A stretch of DNA of 37,204 nt from Nostoc sp. NOS(2021) (GTDB lineage Bacteria > Cyanobacteriota > Cyanobacteriia > Cyanobacteriales > Nostocaceae). Shown here in pieces: positions 1-7,027 of the stretch. Both the position numbers and the translations under genes were made by a program. Location: contig NZ_JABXKM010000109.1 of NCBI RefSeq assembly GCF_017115025.1, positions 8,913 through 46,116 of the forward strand. The letters are read 5' to 3'. The notes below the pieces were generated by a model, which searched no databases, had not been told where the DNA came from, and saw only the letters and a program-made list of their open reading frames with translations. The stretch's first letter is position 1. The number at the start of each line of letters is the position of its first letter.

Positions 1-101
1 TCATCTTCAGCTTTGCGTCTAGCAAGTTCTTCTGGTGGTAAAGTGTGTTCTGGAAAGATTCTGCCTCGACGTGCAGGTTGTTTTGCAGTTGATTCAGTCA
101 T
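1..101 (-). CDS. Partial small conserved protein, copy A (cut by window edge)
   Basis: Only the first 33 or so codons are inside the window. They read MTESTAKQPARRGRIF and onward, and at protein level match the N-terminus of the complete gene at 1358-1675 across the visible length. The start is the ATG at 101-99; an AGGG about nine bases upstream could be its ribosome-binding site. This copy lacks the extra upstream ATG found in the other copy, which supports starting both at MTEST. The function is unknown. The homology continues upstream of the start to about 162, where a toxin-antitoxin cassette begins. Confidence 0.8.
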   Translation of the reverse strand, partial: MTESTAKQPARRGRIFPEHTLPPEELARRKAED

Positions 102-173
102 AGTAATTAACCCTATTTATTAATGCTGCCTTAATTTTATTTTACAAGAAGATAAAGGCGATAAAACATCAAC

Positions 174-476
174 TTACTCATTTGATTCTGCAAATAAAGA
201 TTCCAAGTTTTGATAACCACTAACTACACGGACAATTTCAATTCCACTATTTATAACTCGATAAAGAATAATGTAATTATCCAAAGGTACACCGTGCAAA
301 TCAGGTTTAATATTTCCGTAGCTGCGTCCCATCTTGGGGAAATTAGCTAAATATTTACACTTTTTATCAAACTTTTCAACAAAATACTCTCCAGCATCAA
401 TATTTATCCTGACAAAGTAATCAATAATTTCTGATAAATCCTGACTGGCTTTTGGAGAGATAATATGTTGCTTCAT
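174..476 (-). CDS. parE: ParE/RelE-family toxin
   Basis: The 100-residue protein has the layout of ParE toxins of the RelE/ParE superfamily: an N-terminal helix with KASQDLSEIIDYF, a central stretch with FPKMGRSYG, and a C-terminal strand with YIILYRV followed by IEIVRVVSG. Members of this superfamily poison DNA gyrase (ParE type) or cleave mRNA on the ribosome (RelE type); sequence alone does not tell which applies here. Its start overlaps the end of the upstream antitoxin gene by four bases (ATGA), the usual antitoxin-first arrangement. Length is normal and no damage is visible. It should act in the cytoplasm and be held inactive by its partner. Confidence 0.88.
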   Translation of the reverse strand: MKQHIISPKASQDLSEIIDYFVRINIDAGEYFVEKFDKKCKYLANFPKMGRSYGNIKPDLHGVPLDNYIILYRVINSGIEIVRVVSGYQNLESLFAESNE

Positions 477-739
477 CCTTGTAATTCTCTCGCTTGACGC
501 AGTTTTTCTCGCAATTGTTCAACTACAACTTCTCCATCAATACCTTCCCCTCTATCCAGTTGCTCAATAGCAACCTCAACTTTTTCGCGTGTTTCTTCAA
601 CCCACTGCTGATAACCTTTTTCCCACTCTAATAGCAACTTCAAGGCTTTACTAATCACTTCTTCGGGATTCGCATATCTACCTGTAGCAATTTGCGCTTG
701 GATAATTTCCTCTAGTTCAGGTTTAATTTGGATATTCAT
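473..739 (-). CDS. parD: ParD-like antitoxin
   Basis: This 88-residue protein starts MNIQIKPELEEII and contains ATGRYANPEEVISKALKLL, the ribbon-helix-helix pattern of ParD-type antitoxins, in which the N-terminal dimer binds DNA. The charged C-terminal half (DRGEGIDGEVVVEQLREKLRQ) is the usual toxin-wrapping region. It lies directly upstream of the ParE-like toxin gene with a four-base overlap, so the pair should be co-translated and autoregulated by the complex. No operator was recognised upstream. Family assignment is from motif memory; no search was possible. Confidence 0.87.
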   Translation of the reverse strand: MNIQIKPELEEIIQAQIATGRYANPEEVISKALKLLLEWEKGYQQWVEETREKVEVAIEQLDRGEGIDGEVVVEQLREKLRQARELQG

Positions 740-809
740 GATTTATATTCCAGTTTATTGATAGCTTTAAGATTATTATAACAACATTTAAAATCAGATA
801 ATTTGAATA

Positions 810-838
810 GCGTAGGCGTAGCCCGCCGTAGGCATCGC
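810..838. repeat. Short dispersed repeat inside a HIP1 frame (21-nt insert)
   Basis: The sequence reads GCG, then 21 bases (TAGGCGTAGCCCGCCGTAGG plus C), then ATCGC. Removing the 21 bases leaves GCGATCGC. It forms the right edge of the ParDE-containing insertion. Short repeats of 21-27 nt are, to my memory, known in Nostoc genomes as small dispersed repeats. Confidence 0.65.
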
Positions 839-925
839 TTTTACTTTCTCCGCGATTTACCTATTAACCAAAGATAGCAAAATATGTTTCTTTTCTTCCC
901 TCTGCGTTCTCTGCGCCTTCTCTAC

Positions 926-940
926 GAGACGCTGCGCGAA
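926..940. repeat. Dispersed repeat core GAGACGCTGCGCGAA
   Basis: The 15-base core GAGACGCTGCGCGAA occurs here and again at 27817-27831. Around it at 893-918 is a CTCTGCG-rich stretch of the kind scattered between genes in Nostoc. It lies in the noncoding stretch downstream of the retropepsin gene. Confidence 0.6.
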
Positions 941-967
941 TGCGGTTAATTTCAAAATAACTGAAGT

Positions 968-996
968 GCGATCGCGTAGCCAGCCGTAGGCATCGT
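968..996. repeat. Short dispersed repeat related to the one at 810
   Basis: GCG is followed by 21 bases ending AGCCAGCCGTAGGC and then ATCGT. It shares AGCC(C/A)GCCGTAGGCATCG with the repeat at 810-838. The flanks resemble a HIP1 site with one mismatch at the right end. It ends just before the stop codon of the retropepsin-like gene. Confidence 0.6.
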
Positions 997-998
997 AG

Positions 999-1361
999 TT
1001 ATCCCAAAGTTAATATACCAGCCTGATAATTAACTACCAACGGCAGAATTTTTAACCATTCTGAACCTAACAAAACTTCTGTAATTTCATCCCCTGCATA
1101 AACAGGGATTTCATACTCTTGTTCGTTTAATATCAACTTGCCTGAATATATTTTAAACAAGGTTTCACCCTGTGCAGTTCGCAAAGTTTCCTTACCAATA
1201 TAAGCCCAGTCCAAACTCTCTAAATCTTGTTTGTTAATAGCCAGAAAACCTGTGAAACCAGTATCTAACATGGTATCCACAGGCAAATTTAATCCATCAT
1301 AAGTTATTAACTCAATTTCAAAAAATAGTTGCCCCTTTTCCCCAAATTTACCCTGAATCAT
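999..1361 (-). CDS. Retropepsin-like (clan AA) aspartic protease family protein
   Basis: This 120-residue protein carries the single catalytic triad of a retropepsin-like fold, DTG at residues 33-35 in TMLDTGFTGFL, preceded by a strand-rich N-terminus (LFFEIELITYDG) and followed by the LLGSEWLK segment that closes the fold in this family. Such proteins dimerise to build one active site; substrates of the small cyanobacterial members are not known to me. Its ATG overlaps the stop of the upstream small gene by four bases, so the two are translated together and probably act together. The length is normal and nothing is broken. Confidence 0.8.
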   Translation of the reverse strand: MIQGKFGEKGQLFFEIELITYDGLNLPVDTMLDTGFTGFLAINKQDLESLDWAYIGKETLRTAQGETLFKIYSGKLILNEQEYEIPVYAGDEITEVLLGSEWLKILPLVVNYQAGILTLG

Positions 1362-1675
1362 ATTGTGCCAGTAGTTCCCGTTTCATTCAGACAAAAAACA
1401 CAGTGGTCAGTATTTGGGTACTTTTCTAGGGCTTTTTTATGAGCTTGCATTTTATCTGCATCAATCAAGTAATCACCACTACTTGGCTCCACAGCAATAT
1501 ACCAGCCATAGTGTTCCTGAATCAAATCGGGACGCACACGCTCAAAAATTGCACGACAACGCCGATAAAATACTTCATCTTCAGCTTTGCGTCTAGCAAG
1601 TTCTTCTGGTGGTAAAGTGTGTTCTGGAAAGATTCTGCCTCGACGCGCAGGTTGTTTTGCAGTTGATTCAGTCAT
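1358..1675 (-). CDS. Small conserved protein of unknown function, copy B
   Basis: The 105-residue product begins MTESTAKQPARRGRIFPEHT, continues with a basic, charged helix (PPEELARRKAEDEVFYRRCR) and ends in a more hydrophobic part with HYGWYIAVEPSSGDYLID and CVFCLNETGTTGTI. The C-terminal half resembles short domains in which an aromatic residue and a 'written in the cell' strand precede an Asp, but I do not recognise a named family with confidence. An ATG five codons upstream (at 1690) is possible, but the partial copy at 1-101 has no ATG there, so MTEST is preferred. It overlaps the retropepsin-like gene by four bases, and the coupling suggests a shared role, perhaps as partner or substrate. 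Confidence 0.75.
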   Translation of the reverse strand: MTESTAKQPARRGRIFPEHTLPPEELARRKAEDEVFYRRCRAIFERVRPDLIQEHYGWYIAVEPSSGDYLIDADKMQAHKKALEKYPNTDHCVFCLNETGTTGTI

Positions 1676-1823
1676 AGTAATTAACCCCATTTGTTAATGC
1701 TGCGTTAACTTGATTTTACAGAAAGATAAAGGCGATCGCTTTTACTTTCTCCGTGATTTACTAGTTAAGCGATGTGGTTCAAATACATGAAAACTGCTGT
1801 AATTACGAATTATGAATTATACG

Positions 1824-1871
1824 GTGAAGCATCCTAGACTGAAGATATATCTTCTATCTAGGATGCTTCAC
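1824..1871. repeat. Long nested palindrome
   Basis: Perfect 15-base arms GTGAAGCATCCTAGA (1824-1838) and TCTAGGATGCTTCAC (1857-1871) enclose a second perfect palindrome, GAAGATATATCTTC (1841-1854). Only the CT/TA bases between them are unpaired, so almost all 48 bases can fold back. It lies between copy B and the pgi terminator, with no gene on it. Confidence 0.85.
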
Positions 1872-1873
1872 AA

Positions 1874-1900
1874 TAAAAAATTGTTGCTGATACAACAATT
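1874..1900 (-). terminator. Rho-independent terminator of pgi
   Basis: On the minus strand AATTGTTG, a six-base loop and CAACAATT form a perfect eight-base stem. It runs straight into a T tract, about 33 bases past the pgi stop codon. Confidence 0.8.
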
Positions 1901-1932
1901 ATGGACAAAATATGATATTCACACTAGAGCTA

Positions 1933-3519
1933 TCAGCTAGCAGAAACCGTCAAACTGCCAGGTTTCTGAAGATCACCTTGCAAAACCACACCTCGCTGAT
2001 TGGCGTGGATATGACGCAAAATCTTGTAAATTGCCTCAACTTGCTCTGATGCGCCTGCCTTAGAAGCGAGTTCGTCAAGAGAAAGGGGAGTTTTTTCTTT
2101 TTGTAGCACTGCTACCACTCGTGTTTGCAAATCGAGAATGGAGGCGGCAGCTTTTTTGCCAGCTTCTACCCCTGGTTGATGGTAGGCGTTGACGTTGACT
2201 AAACTAGCGTATAAACCAACAGCACGTTCATACAAAGCAATTAATGCCCCTACAGTTCGGGGGTTAACTTGGGGAATCGTGACTGTAATCGAATCGCGGT
2301 GATTTTCATAAAGCGCTTGTCGGGTTCCTTGGAGAAAACCGGAAAGATAATCGCCTGATGTAACTCCCGGATCTATTTCAGCGGATGGGCCCTGACGATC
2401 TTCCAACACTTCGATGAAGGTAGCAAAGAAATTCGCTACACCCTCGCGTAACTGCTGGACATAAGCGTGTTGATCTGTTGAGCCTTTGTTGCCATAAACG
2501 GCGATGCCTTGATGGACAATGTTGCCATCTAAGTCTTTTTCCTTGCCCAAAGATTCCATTACCAGCTGTTGCAAATAGCGACTGAATAAAAATAAGCTGT
2601 CCTTGTAAGGTAGAACAACCATATCTTTTTCGCCCTTTCCGTTACCAGCAAAGTACCAAGATAAGGCTAATAAGGCTGCTGGGTTATTTTTCACATCTGG
2701 GACGCGGGTAGCGTCATCCATTTCTTTTGCACCATCTAGGATGGCGCGAACATCAATGCCCTGCAATGCCGCTGGTACTAGCCCCACAGCAGACATTTCG
2801 GAGGTGCGTCCTCCTACCCAGTCATACATGGGAAATCTGGCCAGCCAACCTTCGTCTTTAGCGAGTTTATCGAGGTTGCTATCAACGCTGGTAATAGCTA
2901 CCGCATATTGGGCAAATTCCAAATTGTGTCCAGCGTAGGCTTTTTTAACTTCAATCATGCCGTTGCGAGGTTCCGGCGTTCCCCCAGATTTGGAGATCAC
3001 CAATACCAAAGTGCTGTTGAGGCTATTTCGCACATGATTGAGAACGCGATCGATTCCTGCCGGATCGTTGTTATCGATAAAGTGAAGTTTCAGGGGCGGG
3101 AAATCAGGAGCGAGGGCTTCAGCGACAAATTGGGGGCCGAGGGCGGAACCACCAATTCCAATGGAGATAATATCCGTGAAGCGGCTTGCTCTGGGAGGAT
3201 GAATCGCACCTGTTTGGACTTTTTCAGCAAAGGCTTCGATTTGTTCTAGGGTTTGGACAATTTCTTGTGTAAGTTCTGGAGTTGGCGCTAAATCAGGATT
3301 TCGCAGCCAGTAGTGTCCAACCATGCGGTTCTCATCGGGATTTGCGATCGCACCCTTTTCTAGTTGAGCCATATCCGCAAACGCCTTGTCAAACTTCGGA
3401 CGCAACGAATCCACAAAGGCATCATCGAACCGTATCCGACTCACATCTAAGTACAGTCCTAATCCCTCGTGGAAATATAACCAGTTTTGGTATCGTTGCC
3501 AAAGTGCCCTAGCATCCAT
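1933..3519 (-). CDS. pgi: Glucose-6-phosphate isomerase
   Basis: This 528-residue enzyme interconverts glucose-6-phosphate and fructose-6-phosphate, linking glycogen breakdown, the oxidative pentose phosphate route and gluconeogenesis in the cytosol. Visible landmarks are the sugar-phosphate-binding SIS segment [13 protein letters not shown] (about 118-130), ISKSGGTPE (about 175-183), the family signature [14 protein letters not shown] (about 233-246) and the later [14 protein letters not shown] region with the conserved His. Length agrees with the cyanobacterial form. It stands alone, with a terminator downstream and about 110 bases to the next gene upstream. The ATG at 3519 is chosen because [20 protein letters not shown] matches the family's usual start. 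Confidence 0.97.
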   Translation of the reverse strand: MDARALWQRYQNWLYFHEGLGLYLDVSRIRFDDAFVDSLRPKFDKAFADMAQLEKGAIANPDENRMVGHYWLRNPDLAPTPELTQEIVQTLEQIEAFAEKVQTGAIHPPRASRFTDIISIGIGGSALGPQFVAEALAPDFPPLKLHFIDNNDPAGIDRVLNHVRNSLNSTLVLVISKSGGTPEPRNGMIEVKKAYAGHNLEFAQYAVAITSVDSNLDKLAKDEGWLARFPMYDWVGGRTSEMSAVGLVPAALQGIDVRAILDGAKEMDDATRVPDVKNNPAALLALSWYFAGNGKGEKDMVVLPYKDSLFLFSRYLQQLVMESLGKEKDLDGNIVHQGIAVYGNKGSTDQHAYVQQLREGVANFFATFIEVLEDRQGPSAEIDPGVTSGDYLSGFLQGTRQALYENHRDSITVTIPQVNPRTVGALIALYERAVGLYASLVNVNAYHQPGVEAGKKAAASILDLQTRVVAVLQKEKTPLSLDELASKAGASEQVEAIYKILRHIHANQRGVVLQGDLQKPGSLTVSAS

Positions 3520-3631
3520 AGGGAAATCTCAAATAAAGTGTTTTTCAAAAACCAGTTTAATGGAAGGTGATGGCAATCCCTGCCTAGCCTTATACTGTTT
3601 ACAGTTTTAAGTATTCGCTTAACTCCTCTCC

Positions 3632-3889
3632 TTATACATCTGGCATAGGGATGACACGCAGAAATTTCACAATTTCACCCCTGATTTCTATACCAATCAG
3701 ATAATTATCGAGGGTGAAGCGGTGAAAAATGCCTTCACTATCAAGCTGTCGTAGTTCTTTTAAATCAGTCAGCTGCCACTTTTGAGCTAACTCAATAAAG
3801 ACAAAATCATACACCCGCTCGTAGGCAGCAGGTTCTAAATTCTTCAGGTCTAGCAAAAAAGACCTTGCATAGCGCATTTCCAGAGTCAC
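3632..3889 (-). CDS. RelE-like toxin family protein
   Basis: This protein of about 85 residues reads RYARSFLLDLKNLEPAAYERVYDF, then a central LRQLDSEGIFHRFTLDNYLIGIEI and a C-terminal VKFLRVIPM. That is the compact fold order of RelE-type ribosome-dependent mRNA interferases found widely in cyanobacteria. The start could be GTG at 3889 or ATG at 3877, and the latter would begin MRYARSF. No gene abuts its 5' end: the next gene on this strand, an antitoxin-like protein, is about 240 bases upstream, an unusual distance for a toxin-antitoxin pair. Activity cannot be judged from the sequence. Confidence 0.7.
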   Translation of the reverse strand: MTLEMRYARSFLLDLKNLEPAAYERVYDFVFIELAQKWQLTDLKELRQLDSEGIFHRFTLDNYLIGIEIRGEIVKFLRVIPMPDV

Positions 3890-4131
3890 TAGGCGTTACC
3901 TTAACCAAAACTTGAGATGACGACACCAAAAGAGCGCTGAGTTGATAGTGCTGAGTCAAGAAGCAGTACTAAGACTTACAATTTTGCATCTGGATCTAAA
4001 TCCTCTGGCTTTAGCTCTAAATAAATAATAAACAAATTTCTTCCTAACTAATCCCTTAGTTTTAATTATGGGCTACTACTCAGGACTTAGCACTGGCTCA
4101 ACCCTAGCTATCCGCTAACAGCACTACTGAA

Positions 4132-4329
4132 TCAGAAAAACATCAACAATCTTATCGCTTCTTCATGGGTTAAGATATCCCACGGTTGCTGCGATCGCTT
4201 GACTTGTTGTATAGCTTTGAGCATATAAAAGTCATAATGTAAAGCTTCGAGAACGTTCCAAATGTCTTGTAAATCGTCATCGGCTAACTGCTCGATTAAG
4301 TGATGCATTCTAAGTCGCAGCAAATTCAT
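4132..4329 (-). CDS. Small antitoxin-like protein
   Basis: The 65-residue product begins MNLLRLRMHHLIEQLADDDLQDIWNVL and ends in PWDILTHEEAIRLLMFF. A helical 'L.EQL.DDDL..IW..L' start followed by a charged middle and 'EEA' near the end is typical, to my memory, of small antitoxins that precede RelE-like genes in cyanobacteria. The nearest same-strand gene downstream is the RelE-like gene at 3632, about 240 bases away. In the gap a minus-strand stretch reads ELKPEDLDPDAKL and then a stop (near 3976-4015), which looks like a leftover C-terminus. The assignment is tentative. Confidence 0.5.
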   Translation of the reverse strand: MNLLRLRMHHLIEQLADDDLQDIWNVLEALHYDFYMLKAIQQVKRSQQPWDILTHEEAIRLLMFF

Positions 4330-4840
4330 ACGTTAATTATTCCCTACTGGAAACACCAACAATAAATAGTATTCCCACAAAATTAGCTCCGCTCAAGCTA
4401 CGCTAAAATTTATTGCCTAGAGCATCGATTTAATAATCAAAAACCTAACCCCCCAGCCCCCTTGCCTACTAGCGTTGGGGGAGTCAAACTCCCCTCTGGG
4501 TTTCAAAGAGGGTTGGGGGAGAGGTTCTTCTAGAATTACTCAATTGGTGTTCTAGTACCAGAGGAGAGAGCTAGCAAGTCTCCGAGAGCTTGGCGATTGA
4601 ACCTCTGAGCTTGGCGATTGAACCTCTGAGCTTGGCGATTGAACCTCTGAGCTTGGTGATTGAACCTCTGAGCTTGGTGATTGAACCTCTGAGCTTGGCG
4701 ATTGAACCTCTGAGCTTGGTGATTGAACCTCTGAGCTTGGTGATTGAACCTCTGAGCTTGGCGGTTGAACCTCTGAGCTTGGTGATTGAACCTCTGAGCT
4801 TAACTCCTAACTCCTAACTTCTAACTCCCCGCTCCAAAAC
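4330..4840. other. Intergenic region with dispersed repeats and a minisatellite
   Basis: No gene was found. 4438-4530 is a C-rich then G-rich dispersed repeat that can fold back (CCCCCAGCCCCC against GGGTTGGGGGAG). It is followed by the 21-bp tandem array and a short CTAACTC heptamer run just before livM. The array happens to stay open in one frame, giving (A/V)IEPLSL repeated, but this is not taken as a protein. Confidence 0.7.
4593..4802. repeat. 21-bp minisatellite, ten copies
   Basis: Ten head-to-tail copies of a 21-base unit containing ATTGAACCTCTGAGCTTGG. Copies differ mainly at one position (GGCGATTG or GGTGATTG), and one has GGCGGTTG. Such an array should vary in copy number between strains. 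It ends 38 bases before the livM start, so it lies in that gene's upstream region. Confidence 0.95.
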
Positions 4841-5974
4841 ATGGTTGAATATCTCATTTTCTTAGCAATTTCTACAGCAATTTTCGCTCTATTCGCACTA
4901 GGACTCAACTTGCAGTGGGGCTTTACGGGGTTAATTAACTTTGGTCATATTGCTTTCATGACTCTGGGAGCATATACAACGGTATTGTTAAGCTTAAAGG
5001 GCGTCCCCCTACTGATATCGGCAGTAGCTGGCGCAATTGTCGCTGCCTTCTTGGGTTTGGTAATTGGTTTTGCGACTCTACGCTTGCGGGAAGATTATCT
5101 GTCAATTGTCACTATTGGGACAGGGGAATTAATTCGTTTGGTGGTAAATAACCAGGAATTACCTGTGGGTGACACCTGGATTTCTGGGGCGTTTGGTGTG
5201 CAAAGTTATCCCATACCCCTATCCACAGAGCCGAATTTGTTTGTCAGATTTGTGATGATTGGGTTGTTAACGCTACTAGCTGCTGTAACTTTCTTTACGT
5301 TGTGGCGATGGATTCGCACCACCCAAATATCTCGGACTACTGATTTAGGCAAAAGGATGACTAGCAAACAAGAATTTGCGTCGCGCTTGGGTGTGGGAAT
5401 TGTGTTAGCAGTTTTGGCAGCAGCGATTTATATTTCTGGGGTGATCGGACTGTACAATTACAACCCAAAAGCGGGTTTAATGCTGGTATTACTGCTGGTT
5501 TTAGCATTTGTATACTGGCGGTTAGAAATTTTGGTGCGATCGCCTTGGGGTAGAATTCTCAAAGCCATCCGCGAAGATGAAGAAATTCCCAAGGCGCTGG
5601 GAAAAAATGTCTTTTGGTATAAATTACAATCTCTCATGCTTGGAGGTGCGATCGCGGGTATCGCTGGTGCTTTCTTCGCTTGGCAACTCAGCGCCATTTA
5701 TCCTGACAATTTCCAACCGCAGATCACTTTTGACACTTGGATCATGGTGATTTTAGGTGGTTCTGGCAATAATGTTGGCACAATCTTAGGTGCGGTAATT
5801 TTCTTTGCTTACGATGCGCTGACGCGGGAAGTCTTACCTAGAATTGTTCCCCTTGATGAAGCACGTTTAGGTGCATTTCGGATCATGGTAATCGGACTAA
5901 TTTTGATGATACTGATGATTTGGCGACCTCAAGGTATTCTAGGGAAAAAGGAGGAACTCACTCTTGGTAAATAA
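4841..5974 (+). CDS. livM: Branched-chain/neutral amino acid ABC transporter permease (LivM/NatC-like)
   Basis: This 377-residue integral membrane permease has eight or more hydrophobic segments. Family landmarks include LNLQWGFTGLINFGHIAFM near the N-terminus, LREDYLSIVTIGTGELIRLV, and RSPWGRILKAIREDEEIPKALGKN, the cytoplasmic loop that contacts the ATPase. It should form a channel with a LivH-type permease and import hydrophobic or neutral amino acids. In cyanobacteria the equivalent system is called Nat, with NatC and NatD as permeases. The ATPase gene follows with an 11-base overlap, while the second permease and the binding protein are not in the window. A urea-type UrtC is the main alternative, less likely without other urt genes nearby. 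Confidence 0.9.
   Translation: MVEYLIFLAISTAIFALFALGLNLQWGFTGLINFGHIAFMTLGAYTTVLLSLKGVPLLISAVAGAIVAAFLGLVIGFATLRLREDYLSIVTIGTGELIRLVVNNQELPVGDTWISGAFGVQSYPIPLSTEPNLFVRFVMIGLLTLLAAVTFFTLWRWIRTTQISRTTDLGKRMTSKQEFASRLGVGIVLAVLAAAIYISGVIGLYNYNPKAGLMLVLLLVLAFVYWRLEILVRSPWGRILKAIREDEEIPKALGKNVFWYKLQSLMLGGAIAGIAGAFFAWQLSAIYPDNFQPQITFDTWIMVILGGSGNNVGTILGAVIFFAYDALTREVLPRIVPLDEARLGAFRIMVIGLILMILMIWRPQGILGKKEELTLGK
5948..5954 (+). promoter_or_regulatory. Strong Shine-Dalgarno deciding a TTG start
   Basis: AAGGAGG lies nine bases before TTG at 5964, inside the end of livM. It supports TTG as the true start of the overlapping ATPase gene. Confidence 0.85.
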
Positions 5975-6746
5975 CCAGTCATCGCCACTTCCTCTTTTGG
6001 TAGCCACTGGACTTTCTAAAAGCTTTGGTGGTATCAAAGCAGTTCATGAGGCGAAAATCGAAGTTCCTAAAGGCAGCATTACGGGCTTGATTGGCCCCAA
6101 TGGTGCTGGTAAAACTACTTTATTTAACTTACTCTCAAACTTTATTCGTCCAGATAAGGGACGAGTGATTTTTGACGGCGAACCGATTCACAACTTGCAA
6201 CCATATCAAATCGCCCAGCAGGGAGTAATCCGCACCTTTCAGGTTGCACGGACTCTTTCGCGGTTGTCGGTGTTAGAAAATATGCTGCTGGCGGCGCAAA
6301 AACAAACGGGTGAAAATTTTTGGCAGGTGCAGTTACAACCGCACGTTGTCGCTAAGGAAGAAAAGCAACTCCAAGAACGAGCAATGTTTCTATTAGAATC
6401 AGTGGGTTTGGCAAAAAAAGCAGACGATTATGCTGGTGGTTTGTCTGGCGGACAACGCAAGCTGCTAGAAATGGGACGGGCGCTGATGAGTAATCCCAAG
6501 TTAATTTTGTTGGATGAACCAGCAGCTGGGGTGAATCCGAAATTAATTGATGATATTTGCGATCGCATTATCACTTGGAACCGAGAAGACGGGATGACCT
6601 TTCTGATTATTGAACACAACATGGATGTGATTATGTCGTTGTGCGATCGTGTTTGGGTACTTGCCGAAGGGCAGAATTTAGCCGACGGTACACCCGCAGA
6701 AATTCAAACTAATCCCAAAGTTTTAGAAGCTTATTTGGGAAAATAA
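5964..6746 (+). CDS. livG: Branched-chain/neutral amino acid ABC transporter ATPase (LivG/NatA-like)
   Basis: This 260-residue ATPase carries Walker A GPNGAGKT (44-51), the ABC signature LSGGQRKLLEMGRAL, Walker B LILLDEPAAGVNP and the switch His in IIEHNMDVIMSLCDRV. The PAAGVNPKL and EHNMDV versions are typical of the LivG branch. It powers uptake together with the permease encoded just upstream. The start is TTG at 5964, backed by a full AAGGAGG, and the gene overlaps livM by 11 bases, so the two are translationally coupled. A decayed copy of its Walker B region lies at 8550-8657. Confidence 0.93.
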   Translation: MVNNQSSPLPLLVATGLSKSFGGIKAVHEAKIEVPKGSITGLIGPNGAGKTTLFNLLSNFIRPDKGRVIFDGEPIHNLQPYQIAQQGVIRTFQVARTLSRLSVLENMLLAAQKQTGENFWQVQLQPHVVAKEEKQLQERAMFLLESVGLAKKADDYAGGLSGGQRKLLEMGRALMSNPKLILLDEPAAGVNPKLIDDICDRIITWNREDGMTFLIIEHNMDVIMSLCDRVWVLAEGQNLADGTPAEIQTNPKVLEAYLGK

Positions 6747-6794
6747 ACTTCTATGAAATGTCTAAATAATCTTGGGTAAAAGGCAAATTAGTAT

Positions 6795-7027
6795 ATGCCC
6801 AAGAAAATTAGAGAACTGAAAAGTTTATTACTGCGATCGGGGTTTACCTATATAAACCGGCAAAGGGAAGTCATAGCAAATGGATACATCCAAAATTATC
6901 TAAAGCTATTATCATTGCTGGTAAAGATGGTAGTGACGCTAAACCATATTTAGAAAAGCAGGTTAATGAAGCACTAGAAGAATTAAATAAGATAGAAGCA
7001 GAGGAAAAGGAGGAACCAGAAGCATGA
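6795..7027 (+). pseudogene. hicA: hicA toxin gene, frameshifted
   Basis: Reading from ATG 6795 gives MPKKIRELKSLLLRSGFTYI and then leaves the family pattern. The next frame gives PAKGSHSKWIHPKLSKAIII, then AGKDGSDAKPYLEKQVNEAL and on to a stop at 7027. Together these make a full HicA: the double-stranded-RNA-binding-like fold with the conserved GSH motif. One missing base near 6852-6857 (ATAAAC where ATAAAAC would keep frame) explains everything. The restored protein would have about 77 residues. Its end overlaps the hicB start by ATGA, as in intact systems. A sequencing error at the A run is possible. Confidence 0.88.

Larger units (their letters stand above)
163..833. other. Inserted ParDE cassette splitting a HIP1 site
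   Basis: The upstream region of the small gene at 1358-1675 reads GATAAAGGCGATCGCTTTTA around 1726-1745. The same region upstream of copy A reads the same up to GATAAAGGCGAT (ending at 162), then breaks, and resumes at 834 as ATCGCTTTTACTTTCTCCG. The 671 bases between contain parD, parE and a short repeat at the right edge. The simplest reading is that the cassette entered a GCGATCGC site after the duplication, or was lost from the other copy. No transposase or long terminal repeats are visible, so the mechanism is unknown. Confidence 0.6.

Noticed and set aside
4438..4530. Possible CRISPR-like or RNA-gene region
   Set aside because: Repeats are not regularly spaced and match ordinary dispersed repeats also seen near 17020-17180.
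4590..4817. Open frame encoding repeated (A/V)IEPLSL
   Set aside because: It is only the minisatellite read in frame; unit length 21 keeps it open and no ribosome-binding site or other protein sequence is attached.
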